Positions 17,628-29,482 of a stretch of 64,000 bases of DNA are shown here, piece after piece. The translations under genes and the position numbers were made by a program. Under the pieces are notes generated by a model. That model was not told the origin of the DNA. It searched no databases and worked only from the letters and a program-made list of their open reading frames with translations. How positions within the stretch are numbered: position 1 is the stretch's first letter; every line of letters begins with the position of its first letter. Origin of the DNA: Virgibacillus doumboii (GTDB taxonomy: Bacteria; Bacillota; Bacilli; Bacillales; Amphibacillaceae); NCBI RefSeq assembly GCF_902806455.1, contig NZ_CADCWQ010000001.1:1488001-1552000 (forward strand), written 5' to 3'.

Positions 17628-18224
17628 GTGGAAGAAAAAAATAAAGACACAATCAATCCGGATGAAGCAAATGAGTCAAAGGATGAAAATCAGGAAAACG
17701 TTACAGAAGTGATTGATGCAGATGAAACAGAAGATTTGCAACCAAATGATTCAGATGAGAGTAAAATGGAAAGCCTGATTGAAGAGGTTGATCAGTTGAA
17801 AAAGGAAAAAGATGAAGCATTGCAACGTTTGCTTCGAATCCAGGCAGAGTATGATAATTTTAAAAAACGTTCCCAGAAAGAAAAAGAGGCGGATCGTAAA
17901 TATAAAGCACAGGACTTAATTAATGAACTATTGCCTGCAATTGATAACTTTGAACGGGCATTACAAGTGGAAGTAAACGACGAATCAAAAGGTTTTGTTG
18001 ATGGTATTTCAATGGTATACCAGCAGATCAAGGATGCATTAAAGGCACAGGGAGCAGAAGAAATAGAGTGTGTCGGAAAACCATTTGATCCGAATCTGCA
18101 TCATGCGGTAATGCAGGTGGAAGATGAGAATTATGATTCCGATATTGTTGTGGAGGAACTGCAAAAGGGATACATGCTTAAAGACAAAGTTGTTCGTCCA
18201 GCAATGGTTAAAGTAAATAAATAA
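17628..18224 (+). CDS. grpE: Nucleotide exchange factor GrpE
   Basis: Releases ADP from DnaK. The protein is 198 aa. The first 60 residues are strongly acidic and probably disordered. A long helix follows (about 45-95), and then the beta-rich head with GKPFDPNLHHAVMQVED and KGYMLKDKVVRPAMVKV. GTG 17628 follows AGGAGGTGG (17612-17620) with 7-bp spacing; the GTG at 17619 lies within that site. It lies 131 bp after hrcA and 30 bp before dnaK. Confidence 0.96.
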   Translation: MEEKNKDTINPDEANESKDENQENVTEVIDADETEDLQPNDSDESKMESLIEEVDQLKKEKDEALQRLLRIQAEYDNFKKRSQKEKEADRKYKAQDLINELLPAIDNFERALQVEVNDESKGFVDGISMVYQQIKDALKAQGAEEIECVGKPFDPNLHHAVMQVEDENYDSDIVVEELQKGYMLKDKVVRPAMVKVNK

Positions 18225-18239
18225 TTGAATGAGTAGTGA

Positions 18240-20087
<1,848 letters not shown>

Positions 20088-20112
20088 TCGTTCATACGGA
20101 ATCAGTTAATTA

Positions 20113-20156
20113 AAAGTCAAAGTCAGGATTCTCTTGACTTTGGCTTTTTTACTTCC
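20113..20156 (+). terminator. Terminator or attenuator between dnaK and dnaJ
   Basis: AAGTCAAAGTCA and TTGACTTTGGCTT pair with one G-T, followed by TTTTTTA. Its place inside the heat-shock operon suggests partial termination that would keep DnaJ below DnaK. Confidence 0.75.
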
Positions 20157-20250
20157 AGGAAGCTACAACTGAAAAGAATGTTTGCTATCAAAGAATAAAT
20201 GATGATAAGATAGAACTTATGCAATAGTGTGTCGGGAGAGTGATTTACAA

Positions 20251-21366
20251 GTGAGTAAACGTGATTATTATGAAGTACTTGGTGTTGAAAAAGGTGCTTC
20301 AAAAGATGAAATAAAAAAAGCATATCGAAAGCTGGCAAGAAAATATCATCCAGATGTCAGTGAAGAAGAAAATGCTGCTGATAAATTTAAGGAAGCAAAA
20401 GAAGCTTACGAAGTGCTGAGCAATGAACAAAAGCGTGCACAATATGATCAGTTTGGGCATGCAGGTGCACAAGGTCAAGGCTTTGGCGGCGGAGCACAGG
20501 ACTTCGGCGGATTTGGTGATATATTTGATATGTTCTTCGGTGGCGGAGGACGCAGTCGGGATCCTAATGCGCCCCAGCAGGGTGCTGACCTGCAATACTC
20601 CATGATTCTTGATTTTGAAGAAGCAATCTTCGGTAAAGAAACCGATATTAATATACCAAAAGAAGAAAATTGTGAGACTTGTCATGGTTCAGGTGCGAAA
20701 CCTGGAACGAAGACAAAAACCTGTTCACATTGTAATGGCTCAGGTCAATTAAATATGGAACAGAATACACCATTTGGCCGGGTTGTTAATCGCCGTGTAT
20801 GTCACCATTGTAACGGTTCCGGTAAAATAATTCCTGAGAAATGTAATACATGCGGCGGAGCTGGCAGAGTGAAAAAGAACAAGACCATTCATATTTCTAT
20901 TCCGGCTGGTATTGACGAAGGACAGCAAATCAGAGTTTCCGGAAAAGGTGAACCAGGTGTCAACGGTGGACCTCCAGGAGATTTATTCGTTGTAATCCAG
21001 GTAAGATCTCATGAGTTTTTTGAACGTGAAGGAGATCATATCTACTGTGAATTACCACTTACCTTTGTTCAGGCGGCACTTGGTGATGAGATTGAAGTGC
21101 CAACAGTTCATGGGAAAGTTATGCTGAAAGTACCTGCAGGAACCCAGACAGGTAAAGTATTTCGTATGAAAGGTAAGGGAGCACCCAATGTTCGCGGGGC
21201 CGGTCATGGTGATCAGCACGTTCAGGTACGAGTAATTACACCAAACAAATTAACAGACCGTCAAAAAGAAATCTTGCGTGAATTTAATGAAATCAGCGGC
21301 AATGAAGCTACTGATGAACAAGAAAGCTCCTTTTTTCAACGATTCAAAAACGCATTTAAAAATTAA
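20251..21366 (+). CDS. dnaJ: Chaperone DnaJ (Hsp40, type I)
   Basis: Cochaperone that delivers clients to DnaK and stimulates its ATPase. The 371-aa protein has the J domain with HPD (in KYHPDVS), a Gly/Phe-rich linker ([18 protein letters not shown]) and four zinc repeats: [32 protein letters not shown]. The C-terminal client domains follow. GTG 20251 gives [12 protein letters not shown] and follows GGGAGAGTGA. The GTG at 20227 is in frame but gives an atypical extension. Confidence 0.97.
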   Translation: MSKRDYYEVLGVEKGASKDEIKKAYRKLARKYHPDVSEEENAADKFKEAKEAYEVLSNEQKRAQYDQFGHAGAQGQGFGGGAQDFGGFGDIFDMFFGGGGRSRDPNAPQQGADLQYSMILDFEEAIFGKETDINIPKEENCETCHGSGAKPGTKTKTCSHCNGSGQLNMEQNTPFGRVVNRRVCHHCNGSGKIIPEKCNTCGGAGRVKKNKTIHISIPAGIDEGQQIRVSGKGEPGVNGGPPGDLFVVIQVRSHEFFEREGDHIYCELPLTFVQAALGDEIEVPTVHGKVMLKVPAGTQTGKVFRMKGKGAPNVRGAGHGDQHVQVRVITPNKLTDRQKEILREFNEISGNEATDEQESSFFQRFKNAFKN

Positions 21367-21407
21367 GTTTTTACAGTTGAAGTCAATATTACAGTTTAAA
21401 AACTTAA

Positions 21408-21708
21408 AAGAGGCTGGGACAAGACAAAAACGATAACAGAAGAGACGACTTATACACAAATTAAGCGTAGGGAATATACGCAGACTCCTGTGGGAGGAAA
21501 GGCCTAGGTGAGACTCCGCAGCGCGGTAGCGCAAGGAGGCTCAACAGCCGCCCACGGCTAAAAAGACACTGCGAAAACGCACTTTTTGAGCAGATGTCGC
21601 CTTGGTACCCGGAGGTGTGAAAGCAAAGTATATTTCCGGAGCGGTTGTTTTGCACCTTTTTTCAATGTGTTCTGTTCCTTTTGATAAAAAACTTTTGTCC
21701 CAGCCCCC
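21408..21708. repeat. Mosaic interspersed repeat R3 (frame type II, with hairpin module)
   Basis: About 301 bp between dnaJ and prmA. The outer arms are GAGGCTGGGACA (21410-21421) and TTTTGTCCCAGCC (21694-21706). The core runs from GGGAATATACGC to GTATATTTCCGGAGCGG. The hairpin module is inserted at 21558-21620, between CCGCCCACGG and AAAGC. Unlike R7, the 3' arm is followed by C residues, not T residues, so it should not terminate transcription into prmA. Confidence 0.88.
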
Positions 21709-21753
21709 CATACATATATGATGTCACTTTTTCCTGGAAGTGGGTGGATTTTA

Positions 21754-22710
21754 TTGAAATGGTCGGAACTCTGTATCCATACGACAAATGAAGCTATTGA
21801 ACCTATCTCCAATATTTTGCATGAAACGGGTGCCAGCGGGGTCGTTATTGAGGACCCATTGGATCTGGTTCAGGAAAGAGATACTTTTTTTGGTGAGGTA
21901 TATGAACTGAATCCCGAAGAATATCCGGAAGAGGGAGTTTATATTAAAGCTTATTTAAAAGTAAACAGCTTTTTGGGTGAAACGGTTAACGAAATCAAAC
22001 AGGCCATTAATAATTTAATGCTTTATGATATAGATTTAGGAAGAAATCAGATAACACTCAGTGAGGTACATGAAGAAGAGTGGGCTACAGCATGGAAAAA
22101 ATATTATAAGCCTGTTAAAATATCTAAAAAGATTACAATTACCCCCACTTGGGAAGACTACACACCAGTTTCAAGTGATGAGTTAATTATTGAACTCGAT
22201 CCCGGGATGGCATTTGGTACCGGTACACACCCGACAACTGTTTTGAGTATTCAGGCTTTGGAACAATACTTGAAAGAGAACGATACGGTTATAGACGTAG
22301 GGTGCGGATCAGGGGTCTTAAGTATTGCTTCTGTTTTACTTGGAGCAGAACAGGTGCATGCCTTTGACCTTGATGATGTTGCGGTTAAAAGCACTAAAAT
22401 TAACAGTAAACTAAACAAAATCAATCAACAAATCGCAGTTAAACAAAATAATCTGCTGAATCAAGTAGACATGAAAGCGGATGTAATTGTTTCTAATATA
22501 CTTGCTGAGATTATAGTCCGATTTGTAAAGGATGCCTGGAATAACCTGAAATCAGATGGTTTGTTTATTACTTCAGGTATTATCCGTGCAAAAAAACAAA
22601 TGGTAATCGATGAACTTGAGAAAAATGGTTTTCAAATACTTGAAATGAACGAAATGGAAGATTGGGTAGCCATAATAGCTAAAAAGATTTCCCAGGAAAG
22701 TGGTGCTTGA
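21754..22710 (+). CDS. prmA: Ribosomal protein L11 methyltransferase
   Basis: Methylates lysines of ribosomal protein L11. The 318-aa protein starts MKWSELCIHTTNEAIEPISN, the family N-terminus. It has DPGMAFGTGTHPTT, motif I DVGCGSGVLS and the catalytic-site NILAEI. TTG 21754 follows GGTGG (21744-21748); the ATG at 21718 lies in frame upstream but has no ribosome-binding site and abuts repeat R3. prmA-rsmE-mtaB follow dnaJ as in B. subtilis. Confidence 0.94.
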   Translation: MKWSELCIHTTNEAIEPISNILHETGASGVVIEDPLDLVQERDTFFGEVYELNPEEYPEEGVYIKAYLKVNSFLGETVNEIKQAINNLMLYDIDLGRNQITLSEVHEEEWATAWKKYYKPVKISKKITITPTWEDYTPVSSDELIIELDPGMAFGTGTHPTTVLSIQALEQYLKENDTVIDVGCGSGVLSIASVLLGAEQVHAFDLDDVAVKSTKINSKLNKINQQIAVKQNNLLNQVDMKADVIVSNILAEIIVRFVKDAWNNLKSDGLFITSGIIRAKKQMVIDELEKNGFQILEMNEMEDWVAIIAKKISQESGA

Positions 22711-22711
22711 T

Positions 22712-23467
22712 TTGCAACGCTATTTTATCCCTGCTGATAATTGGTTAGATGAACAAGTTGTCATTACTGGTAATGATACACACCATATCAGTCACGTTAT
22801 GCGATTTCAGGCTGGAAATAAAATAATTTGTAATCATCCTGAAGGAAAGGCAGCAATATGTGAGATTACACTGCTGAACAATGATGAGATACATGCCGTT
22901 GTTAAGGATTGGCTGGATGAATCGAATGAACTGCCGGTCAGCGTTACCATTGCTCAGGGATTACCCAAGAGTGACAAACTTGAATTAGTTCTGCAGAAAG
23001 GTACAGAGCTGGGTGCTGCTGCATTTATTCCTGTACAGGCAGAGCGGTCTGTAGTCGTCTGGGACGGCAAAAAGGAAGAAAAGAAGCTGGTGCGTTTTTC
23101 AAAAATAGTTAAAGAAGCAAGTGAGCAAAGTCATCGAAATAAAATCCCGCAAATCAGCCAGGTAGTTTCGACGGAGAAATTGATAGAGGAAAGTTCGGAA
23201 TACGATGTGAAGCTTTTTGCTTATGAGGAAGAAGCTAAAACAATTGATTTTCAATCTTTTGGTACGATAATAAGTAAATTGGAAACTGGTAATCGGGTAT
23301 TGGTTTGTATTGGTCCAGAGGGTGGTTTTTCAGATAATGAAGCAACACTGTTAAAGGAAAATGGATTTTTTTCAGTACGATTGGGTCCTCGGATATTACG
23401 AACGGAGACCGCTGCTTTATATGTTTTAGCAAGTATTTCATATCAATTTGAAGAATTGGGGTGCTGA
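22712..23467 (+). CDS. rsmE: 16S rRNA m3U1498 methyltransferase RsmE
   Basis: SPOUT-fold enzyme that methylates U1498 of 16S rRNA. It is 251 aa from TTG 22712, giving MQRYFIPADNW, the usual start. The C-terminal knot is clear in GPEGGFSDNE and LGPRILRTETAALYVL. The start is a choice: GTG codons at 22700 and 22703 are in frame but crowd AGGAAAG (22694-22700). Depending on that choice it overlaps prmA by up to 11 bp. Confidence 0.92.
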   Translation: MQRYFIPADNWLDEQVVITGNDTHHISHVMRFQAGNKIICNHPEGKAAICEITLLNNDEIHAVVKDWLDESNELPVSVTIAQGLPKSDKLELVLQKGTELGAAAFIPVQAERSVVVWDGKKEEKKLVRFSKIVKEASEQSHRNKIPQISQVVSTEKLIEESSEYDVKLFAYEEEAKTIDFQSFGTIISKLETGNRVLVCIGPEGGFSDNEATLLKENGFFSVRLGPRILRTETAALYVLASISYQFEELGC

Positions 23468-23469
23468 TA

Positions 23470-24813
23470 ATGACAACCGTGGCTTTTCATACGTTAGGGT
23501 GTAAAGTGAATCATTATGAAACAGAAGGCATATGGAATATGTTTAAGGATAATGGTTATGAACGGGTCGATTTTAATCGTGAAGCAGATGTATATGTAAT
23601 TAATACGTGTACAGTGACTAATACCGGGGATAAAAAAAGCAGACAAGTTATCAGAAGAGCTGTCCGTAAAAACCCTGAGGCTGTCGTTTGTGTAACCGGC
23701 TGCTATGCTCAGACATCACCGGGTGAAATTATGGAAATTCCCGGTGTTGATGTAATTGTCGGGACGCAGAACAGAAAAAAGATGATTGACTACATTGAAG
23801 AACATCAAAAAACGCGTGAACCGATTAATGGTGTAACAAATATTATGAAGAATCGTGTGTTTGAAGAGATGGATGTACCGGAGTTTACAGACAGAACGCG
23901 TGCTTCTTTGAAAATACAGGAAGGATGTAACAACTTCTGTACATTTTGCATTATCCCATGGTCAAGAGGCTTACTCCGTTCAAGAGATCCGGAAAATGTA
24001 GTGGAACAGGCACAAAAGCTGGTTGATGCAGGTTATAAAGAAATTGTCTTAACCGGAATACACACCGCCGGTTATGGGGAAGACATGAATGATTACAACT
24101 TTGCAAAACTGCTTAGAGAATTGGAAACAAATGTTGATGGATTGAAGCGAATTCGCATCTCCTCCATCGAGGCAAGTCAGATTACTGATGAAGTAATCGA
24201 CGTACTTGATAAATCTGAAAAAATTGTACGTCATTTACACGTACCACTTCAATCAGGTTCCGATTCTGTATTAAAACGGATGCGCAGAAAGTATTCCAGT
24301 GAATTTTATAAGCAAAAGGTGGAAAAAATTCGTAAGGCTCTACCTGGACTGGCGATAACGTCTGACGTAATTGTTGGTTTCCCTGGTGAAACTGATGAAG
24401 AATTTATGGAGACATACAACTTTATAAAGGAAGTGGGATATTCAGAATTGCATGTTTTCCCATTCTCAAGACGGACTGGTACACCGGCAGCACGCATGAA
24501 TAATCAGGTGGATGAAGATGTTAAAAATGAACGTGTTAATCAAATGATAGAGCTATCGGACCAATTAGCTAAAGAGTATGCTTCTGACTATGAAAATGAA
24601 GTATTGGAAGTAATACCGGAGGAACGCGTGTCTGAAGAAAACACTGATATGCTTGTAGGTTATACAGACAATTACCTGAAAGTCAGATTCAATGGACCAA
24701 AAGATTTAATTGGAAAACTGGTTCGTGTAAAAATTACAAAATCCGGTTATCCATATAATGAAGGTACGTTTGTACGTGTAATGGATGATGCTGCTTTGAA
24801 TGCCACATCCTGA
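23470..24813 (+). CDS. mtaB: tRNA methylthiotransferase MtaB
   Basis: Converts t6A37 to ms2t6A37 in tRNAs reading ANN codons. The 447-aa protein has the N-terminal cluster cysteines Cys11, Cys47 and one of the CVTGCYAQ pair (74/78), the radical SAM motif Cys153-x3-Cys157-x2-Cys160 (CNNFCTFC), and a C-terminal TRAM domain. MTTVAFHTLGCKVNHYETEG is the typical MtaB start. ATG 23470 follows TGGGGTG. It ends the operon at a strong terminator. Confidence 0.96.
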   Translation: MTTVAFHTLGCKVNHYETEGIWNMFKDNGYERVDFNREADVYVINTCTVTNTGDKKSRQVIRRAVRKNPEAVVCVTGCYAQTSPGEIMEIPGVDVIVGTQNRKKMIDYIEEHQKTREPINGVTNIMKNRVFEEMDVPEFTDRTRASLKIQEGCNNFCTFCIIPWSRGLLRSRDPENVVEQAQKLVDAGYKEIVLTGIHTAGYGEDMNDYNFAKLLRELETNVDGLKRIRISSIEASQITDEVIDVLDKSEKIVRHLHVPLQSGSDSVLKRMRRKYSSEFYKQKVEKIRKALPGLAITSDVIVGFPGETDEEFMETYNFIKEVGYSELHVFPFSRRTGTPAARMNNQVDEDVKNERVNQMIELSDQLAKEYASDYENEVLEVIPEERVSEENTDMLVGYTDNYLKVRFNGPKDLIGKLVRVKITKSGYPYNEGTFVRVMDDAALNATS

Positions 24814-24839
24814 ATCCCGGAACAACTCCGGGATTTTTA
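24813..24839 (+). terminator. Terminator after mtaB
   Basis: AATCCCGGA (24813-24821) and TCCGGGATT (24827-24835) form a 9-bp stem followed by TTTTAT. The arms start in the stop codon of mtaB. Confidence 0.9.
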
Positions 24840-24921
24840 TCTGTGAAGCAGGATGCAATTTGAAAAACAGCATGATATGATAGGGAAGAGGTACGGACAA
24901 CATAATGAAAGGGAGATAGTA

Positions 24922-25593
24922 ATGAGCAAAGACCTTGCAAAGTATATTGACCACACACAATTAAAACCTGAGACAACAAAGGAAAAAATAGAACAAATTG
25001 TTGCAGAAGCAAAAGAACATGGTTTTGCTTCAGTATGCGTGAATCCTTTTTGGGTACCTTATTGCTATAGCGAATTAAAAGATACGGAAGTAAAGGTTTG
25101 TACGGTAATTGGATTCCCACTCGGTGCTACATCCACTGAGACAAAAAAATTCGAGACAAAGCAAGCAATTCAAGATGGTGCAACAGAGGTTGATATGGTA
25201 ATTAATATCGGTGCTCTTAAGTCCGATGATGATGAAACAGTTAAACGTGATATTGAAGCTGTTGTTGAAACTGCAAAAGGAAATGCTCTTACGAAGGTAA
25301 TAATTGAAACTTCATTATTATCGGATGATGAAAAAGCACGTGCCTGTAAACTTGTAAAAGAAACAGGTGCAGACTTCGTAAAAACGTCCACAGGTTTTTC
25401 CGGTGGCGGTGCGACGATAGAGGATGTTAAGTTAATGCGTCAAACTGTTGGTGATAAGATGGGTGTTAAAGCTTCTGGCGGTGTCCGTGATCTGGAGACC
25501 ACAAAAGCAATGATTGACGCTGGAGCAACCCGCATAGGCGCAAGTGCCGGAGTAGATATAATTGCCGGTAACAAGGGACAAGAGGATTATTAA
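24922..25593 (+). CDS. deoC: Deoxyribose-phosphate aldolase
   Basis: Cleaves 2-deoxyribose-5-phosphate to acetaldehyde and glyceraldehyde-3-phosphate in deoxynucleoside breakdown. The 223-aa class I aldolase has the Schiff-base Lys154 in VKTSTGF and the second catalytic Lys183 in [13 protein letters not shown] 24922 follows AAGGGAGA; an in-frame ATG at 24853 adds 23 residues without homology. In B. subtilis deoC (dra) is elsewhere with nupC-pdp, so its place here between mtaB and rpsU is a local difference. Confidence 0.96.
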   Translation: MSKDLAKYIDHTQLKPETTKEKIEQIVAEAKEHGFASVCVNPFWVPYCYSELKDTEVKVCTVIGFPLGATSTETKKFETKQAIQDGATEVDMVINIGALKSDDDETVKRDIEAVVETAKGNALTKVIIETSLLSDDEKARACKLVKETGADFVKTSTGFSGGGATIEDVKLMRQTVGDKMGVKASGGVRDLETTKAMIDAGATRIGASAGVDIIAGNKGQEDY

Positions 25594-26133
25594 AGACTCA
25601 TCTCGTAAATTTAACTTCGTAGTTGATATAAACTGCGAACTAAACCTATTTAGTAATAAGTTAGTAAGGCTCACTGACTACCGCAGCTGGAATATACTCG
25701 CTTTCACACCTCCGGGTACCAAGGCGACATCTGCTCAAAAAGTTCGTTTTCGCAGTGTCTTCTTAGCCGTGGGCAAGCGCCGAGCCTCCTCAGCTCGTTC
25801 CTCGCTTCCGAGTCTCGCCTAGCTTGTTCTTCCCACAGGAGTCTCGCATATTCCAGCTGCTGGTTTACAGGATTAAATCTATTCCGTTACTAAAAATTAT
25901 TGATTTATCAAGATAAAGTGAGCAGAACCCAGCGGAGGAAATACGCTGAGACTCCTGGGGGAGGACAGGCATCGGTGAGACCACTGAGTGCGCCAGCACG
26001 AAGAGGGCTCACCAGCCGCCCCCGGAAAGCGAAGTGTATTTCCGCAACGGTATCATAGCACTCAACTTTTTTCAAAGTAGTTCACAGTCTATGGATTTTG
26101 TATCAAATACAACAATCTATACGAAAATAGCTT
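25594..26133. repeat. Mosaic interspersed repeat R4 (frame type I, long form)
   Basis: About 540 bp filling most of the gap between deoC and rpsU. The left end resembles the GTTGATATAAACTGCGA type. The right end (about 26098-26133) reads TTTTGTATCAAATACAACAA then TCTATACGAAAATAGC, the complement of the left end of R5, R6 and R8. It contains a first core with the hairpin module at 25704-25766, an A/T-rich middle and a second core from CAGCGGAGGAAATACGC to TATTTCCGCAACGG. The second core is the CCTGGGGGA / GCCCCCGG subtype, matched by CTCACC. Confidence 0.88.
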
Positions 26134-26277
26134 TATTAAATAAATAGCCCGATAGTTATGGAAAACTAAATTTTAAGTTGACCTGCAAGTAGGGTTATAT
26201 TATAATTATCAAAGACATGTAAAGTTATACATGTTTGTACATTTTTTGTTTTGTGCTTCGGAGGGAGGGAAATTAGT

Positions 26278-26454
26278 ATGTCAAATACAACTCGCGTTCG
26301 TAAAAACGAGTCTCTTGAGGATGCTCTTCGTCGCTTTAAACGTAGTGTGTCAAAAAGCGGTACACTGCAGGAATACCGTAAGCGTGAACACTATGAAAAA
26401 CCTAGCGTTCGTCGTAAGAAAAAGTCGGAGGCGGCAAGAAAGCGTAAATACTAA
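26278..26454 (+). CDS. rpsU: Ribosomal protein S21
   Basis: The 58-aa protein reads [20 protein letters not shown] at its start and ends [12 protein letters not shown]. It is the small basic S21 at the 30S platform near the anti-Shine-Dalgarno region. ATG 26278 follows GGAGGGAGGG. Two other frames across it are open but encode nothing recognisable. It precedes yqeY by 15 bp, the widespread rpsU-yqeY pair. Confidence 0.98.
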   Translation: MSNTTRVRKNESLEDALRRFKRSVSKSGTLQEYRKREHYEKPSVRRKKKSEAARKRKY

Positions 26455-26469
26455 AGAGGGTGCAAGAGC

Positions 26470-26916
26470 ATGACATTGATGGAACAGCTGAATCAGGATA
26501 TGAAGCTGGCTATGAAAAATAAGGATAAAGAAACACTTGGTGTTATCCGGATGGTCAAGTCTTCATTACAAAATGAAACGATAAAACTTGGCAATAAGGA
26601 ACTCTCTGAAGATGAAGAATTAACAGTTTTGTCAAAAGAGTTAAAGCAAAGAAAAGATTCCCTCCAGGAATTTAAATCAGCTGGACGCGATGATCTTGTT
26701 AAAAAATTAGAAACTGAAATCAATATTTTGCAGAAATATATGCCGGAACAGTTCACGGAAGATGAGCTGGAGGCACTAGTTCAGTCTACGATTCAGGAAG
26801 TTAATGCAACTTCCAAAAAAGATATGGGTAATGTTATGAGTGCAATCATGCCAAAAGTTAAAGGTAAGGCTGATGGTGCACAAATTAACAAACTTGTTCT
26901 TAAACATTTAAATTAA
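26470..26916 (+). CDS. yqeY: GatB/YqeY domain protein
   Basis: A 148-aa helical protein matching the tail domain of GatB. It begins [20 protein letters not shown] and includes [17 protein letters not shown] and [13 protein letters not shown]. The domain is thought to hold tRNA in amidotransferases, but the role of the free protein is not settled. GAGGGTGCAAG precedes the ATG. The hairpin at 26934-26957 ends the rpsU-yqeY unit. Confidence 0.93.
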   Translation: MTLMEQLNQDMKLAMKNKDKETLGVIRMVKSSLQNETIKLGNKELSEDEELTVLSKELKQRKDSLQEFKSAGRDDLVKKLETEINILQKYMPEQFTEDELEALVQSTIQEVNATSKKDMGNVMSAIMPKVKGKADGAQINKLVLKHLN

Positions 26917-26933
26917 CTCAAAAGTGTTTCTCT

Positions 26934-26960
26934 GGCCTTGTCAATTTAGACAAGGCCTTT
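26934..26960 (+). terminator. Terminator after yqeY
   Basis: GGCCTTGTC (26934-26942) and GACAAGGCC (26949-26957) form a perfect 9-bp stem, followed by TTT. Confidence 0.85.
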
Positions 26961-27099
26961 ATAAATTCTTTTTTTAGATGAAGTATATCATCATTACCGC
27001 TCGTTGTGGTACTATTTAACTAACAGGGATAAAATGAAACCATTTACATAGTTAAAACGTATAACTAAATGTCAGCTAAACAGGGAGGAGGGATGTTAT

Positions 27100-28437
27100 T
27101 TGTCTGGTAGCAGATACAGCCGGTACATAAAATATGCACTCATATTTATAACAATGGTCTCATTGTTTATTACTGCAGTTCCATTTATCGACGCTGATAA
27201 CAGTGGTGATGGAGAACTTGTATATGTTATTCCGATCGAAAATGAGGTTGAGCGTGGACTGGAAGCGTTTCTTTCCCGAACAACCGGAGAAGCAGAGTCT
27301 GAGGGTGCGGATCACATAATATTTGAAATTGATACCCCGGGTGGCGGAGTGGAAGCAGCAGGACAAATAGCGGAACTGTTACAGAGCCTGGATACAACCA
27401 CAACATCCTTTATTGTTAACAGGGCATTGTCAGCTGGATCTTATATAGCATTAAACACAGACAATATTTACATGAAACCCCAGGCAACGATGGGAGCCAG
27501 CGGAGTCATCAATCAGGACGGTACTGCTGCCAGCAAAAAAGCTCAATCAGCATGGTTGGAAGCAATGCGAAGTGCCGCTGAATCAAAAGGCAGAGATCCT
27601 TTATATGCGGCTGCGATGGCAGATTCAAGTATAGATCTTTCCGAATATGGAGCTGAAGAGGGAAAGTTTTTGACATTGGGACCATCATCGGCTGTTGAAG
27701 TTGGTTATTCGGACGGTACTGTTGAGGACCGAACAGGGTTATTAAGTGAATTAGGATTAACAAATGCAACTATCGTAGAAAAGGAAATGACATTTTCTGA
27801 AAGAGTCGCCCGGTTCATTACAAATCCTGTGGTGGTTCCAATATTATTATCCATCGCAAGTCTCGGCCTGATAGTGGAGTTGTATTCACCTGGTTTTGGG
27901 GTCCCTGGAATTATGGGAATCGTTTCGTTAATTCTATTTTTCTATGGTCATGTTGTTGCAGGTCTCGCTGGTTCTGAAGCTATCATATTATTAATACTTG
28001 GTATAGTACTGATTATAGCTGAGTTTTTTGTCCCTGGGGGAATCGTCGGTATACTCGGTATTGGTGCAATAGTTGGATCGCTCATTATGTCTGGTCAGGA
28101 TATCGGCCATATGTCGATGAGTATAGGGATTGCCTTTATTGTAGCAATAATTGCTTCTGTTATTTTATTTAAGACGATGGGGCTGGAAAAAGGGTTCTTC
28201 CGGCATATTATTTTGAAGGATCAGACAACGACTGAACTTGGTTATGTCTCATCTGTAAACAGGTTGGAATTAATCGGACTGGAAGGAAAGACTCTAACCC
28301 CATTACGTCCGTCAGGGACAGCTGAACTGGATGGCGAGCGCCTCGATGTTATATCTGAAGGAGGATTTATTCTGGCAAATGAACAAGTAAAAGTTGTTAA
28401 AGTAGAAGGAGCTCGTATTGTAGTTCGAGAATTATAA
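27100..28437 (+). CDS. yqeZ: YqeZ: membrane NfeD-family protein with serine-protease-like domain
   Basis: A 445-aa membrane protein. It has an N-terminal signal or anchor segment (about 10-30), a ClpP/SppA-like domain (about 35-225) with FEIDTPGGGVEAAGQIA and RALSAGSYIALNTD (candidate Ser nucleophile), four or five membrane segments (about 240-360) and a C-terminal OB-fold NfeD domain ending VKVEGARIVVREL. It is paired with flotillin floA, 19 bp downstream, as in B. subtilis, where yqeZ-floA-yqfB belong to the sigma-W envelope-stress response. The start is TTG 27100 after GGAGGAGGG. Confidence 0.93.
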   Translation: MSGSRYSRYIKYALIFITMVSLFITAVPFIDADNSGDGELVYVIPIENEVERGLEAFLSRTTGEAESEGADHIIFEIDTPGGGVEAAGQIAELLQSLDTTTTSFIVNRALSAGSYIALNTDNIYMKPQATMGASGVINQDGTAASKKAQSAWLEAMRSAAESKGRDPLYAAAMADSSIDLSEYGAEEGKFLTLGPSSAVEVGYSDGTVEDRTGLLSELGLTNATIVEKEMTFSERVARFITNPVVVPILLSIASLGLIVELYSPGFGVPGIMGIVSLILFFYGHVVAGLAGSEAIILLILGIVLIIAEFFVPGGIVGILGIGAIVGSLIMSGQDIGHMSMSIGIAFIVAIIASVILFKTMGLEKGFFRHIILKDQTTTELGYVSSVNRLELIGLEGKTLTPLRPSGTAELDGERLDVISEGGFILANEQVKVVKVEGARIVVREL

Positions 28438-28456
28438 CTAATTAGGAGGAATTTTA

Positions 28457-29455
28457 ATGAACATAGAACAATTTTTGCCAATTATAATAATTGCAGTTAT
28501 TTTAATTGTTTTGGCAGTATTATTTACGTTTATCCCGGTAATGCTTTGGATCAGTGCTTTAGCAGCGGGAGTTAAAGTCGGTATTTTCACTCTGGTTGGT
28601 ATGCGTTTGCGTCGGGTAGTTCCATCAAGAGTAATCAATCCGTTGATTAAGGCGCATAAAGCAGGACTAAATGTAAATACGAATCAACTGGAAAGTCATT
28701 ACCTGGCGGGTGGTAATGTTGACAGAGTAGTTAATGCTTTAATAGCCGCTCACCGTGCAAATATTGAATTGTCATTTGAGCGTGCAGCAGCGATTGACTT
28801 AGCAGGTCGTGATGTGTTGGATGCTGTTCAAATGAGTGTTAATCCGAAAGTAATTGAAACACCATTTATTTCGGGTATTGCAATGGATGGTATTGAAGTT
28901 AAGGCAAAGGCTCGTATTACAGTGCGTGCAAATATTGATCGTCTTGTCGGTGGTGCTGGGGAAGACACAGTAATCGCTCGTGTTGGTGAAGGTGTCGTAA
29001 GTACAATCGGTAGCTCGGAAGCACATACGAAAGTTCTGGAAAACCCGGATTCCATCTCTCATAATGTACTGGGAAGAGGATTGGATGCCGGTACAGCGTT
29101 TGAAATTCTTTCAATTGATATTGCCGATGTGGACATCGGTAAGAACATTGGCGCAATTTTACAGACAGACCAGGCTGAGGCTGATAAAAACATCGCTCAG
29201 GCTAAGGCGGAAGAACGCCGTGCAATGGCCGTGGCACAGGAACAGGAAATGGTTGCCCGTGTTGAAGAAATGCGTGCAAAAGTTGTTGAAGCAGAAGCAG
29301 ATGTTCCACTTGCCCTTGCAGAGGCATTACGTTCCGGAAATCTCGGTGTAATGGACTATATGAATTATAAAAACATCGATGCAGATACAGATATGCGTGA
29401 CACAATCGGAAAATTGTCACAGGATGATAAAGAGGAAAATGACAATAACAAGTAA
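28457..29455 (+). CDS. floA: Flotillin-like protein FloA
   Basis: Scaffold protein of membrane microdomains that affects signalling, secretion and membrane fluidity. The 332-aa protein has an N-terminal hydrophobic hairpin (about 6-50), the PHB/SPFH-like domain with [19 protein letters not shown], and an Ala/Glu-rich coiled coil ([20 protein letters not shown], about 230-285). AGGAGG precedes the ATG. Synteny with yqeZ and the length agree with FloA. Confidence 0.97.
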   Translation: MNIEQFLPIIIIAVILIVLAVLFTFIPVMLWISALAAGVKVGIFTLVGMRLRRVVPSRVINPLIKAHKAGLNVNTNQLESHYLAGGNVDRVVNALIAAHRANIELSFERAAAIDLAGRDVLDAVQMSVNPKVIETPFISGIAMDGIEVKAKARITVRANIDRLVGGAGEDTVIARVGEGVVSTIGSSEAHTKVLENPDSISHNVLGRGLDAGTAFEILSIDIADVDIGKNIGAILQTDQAEADKNIAQAKAEERRAMAVAQEQEMVARVEEMRAKVVEAEADVPLALAEALRSGNLGVMDYMNYKNIDADTDMRDTIGKLSQDDKEENDNNK

Positions 29456-29482
29456 TGTATCAGCCTATAAAGGAGGGTTATG

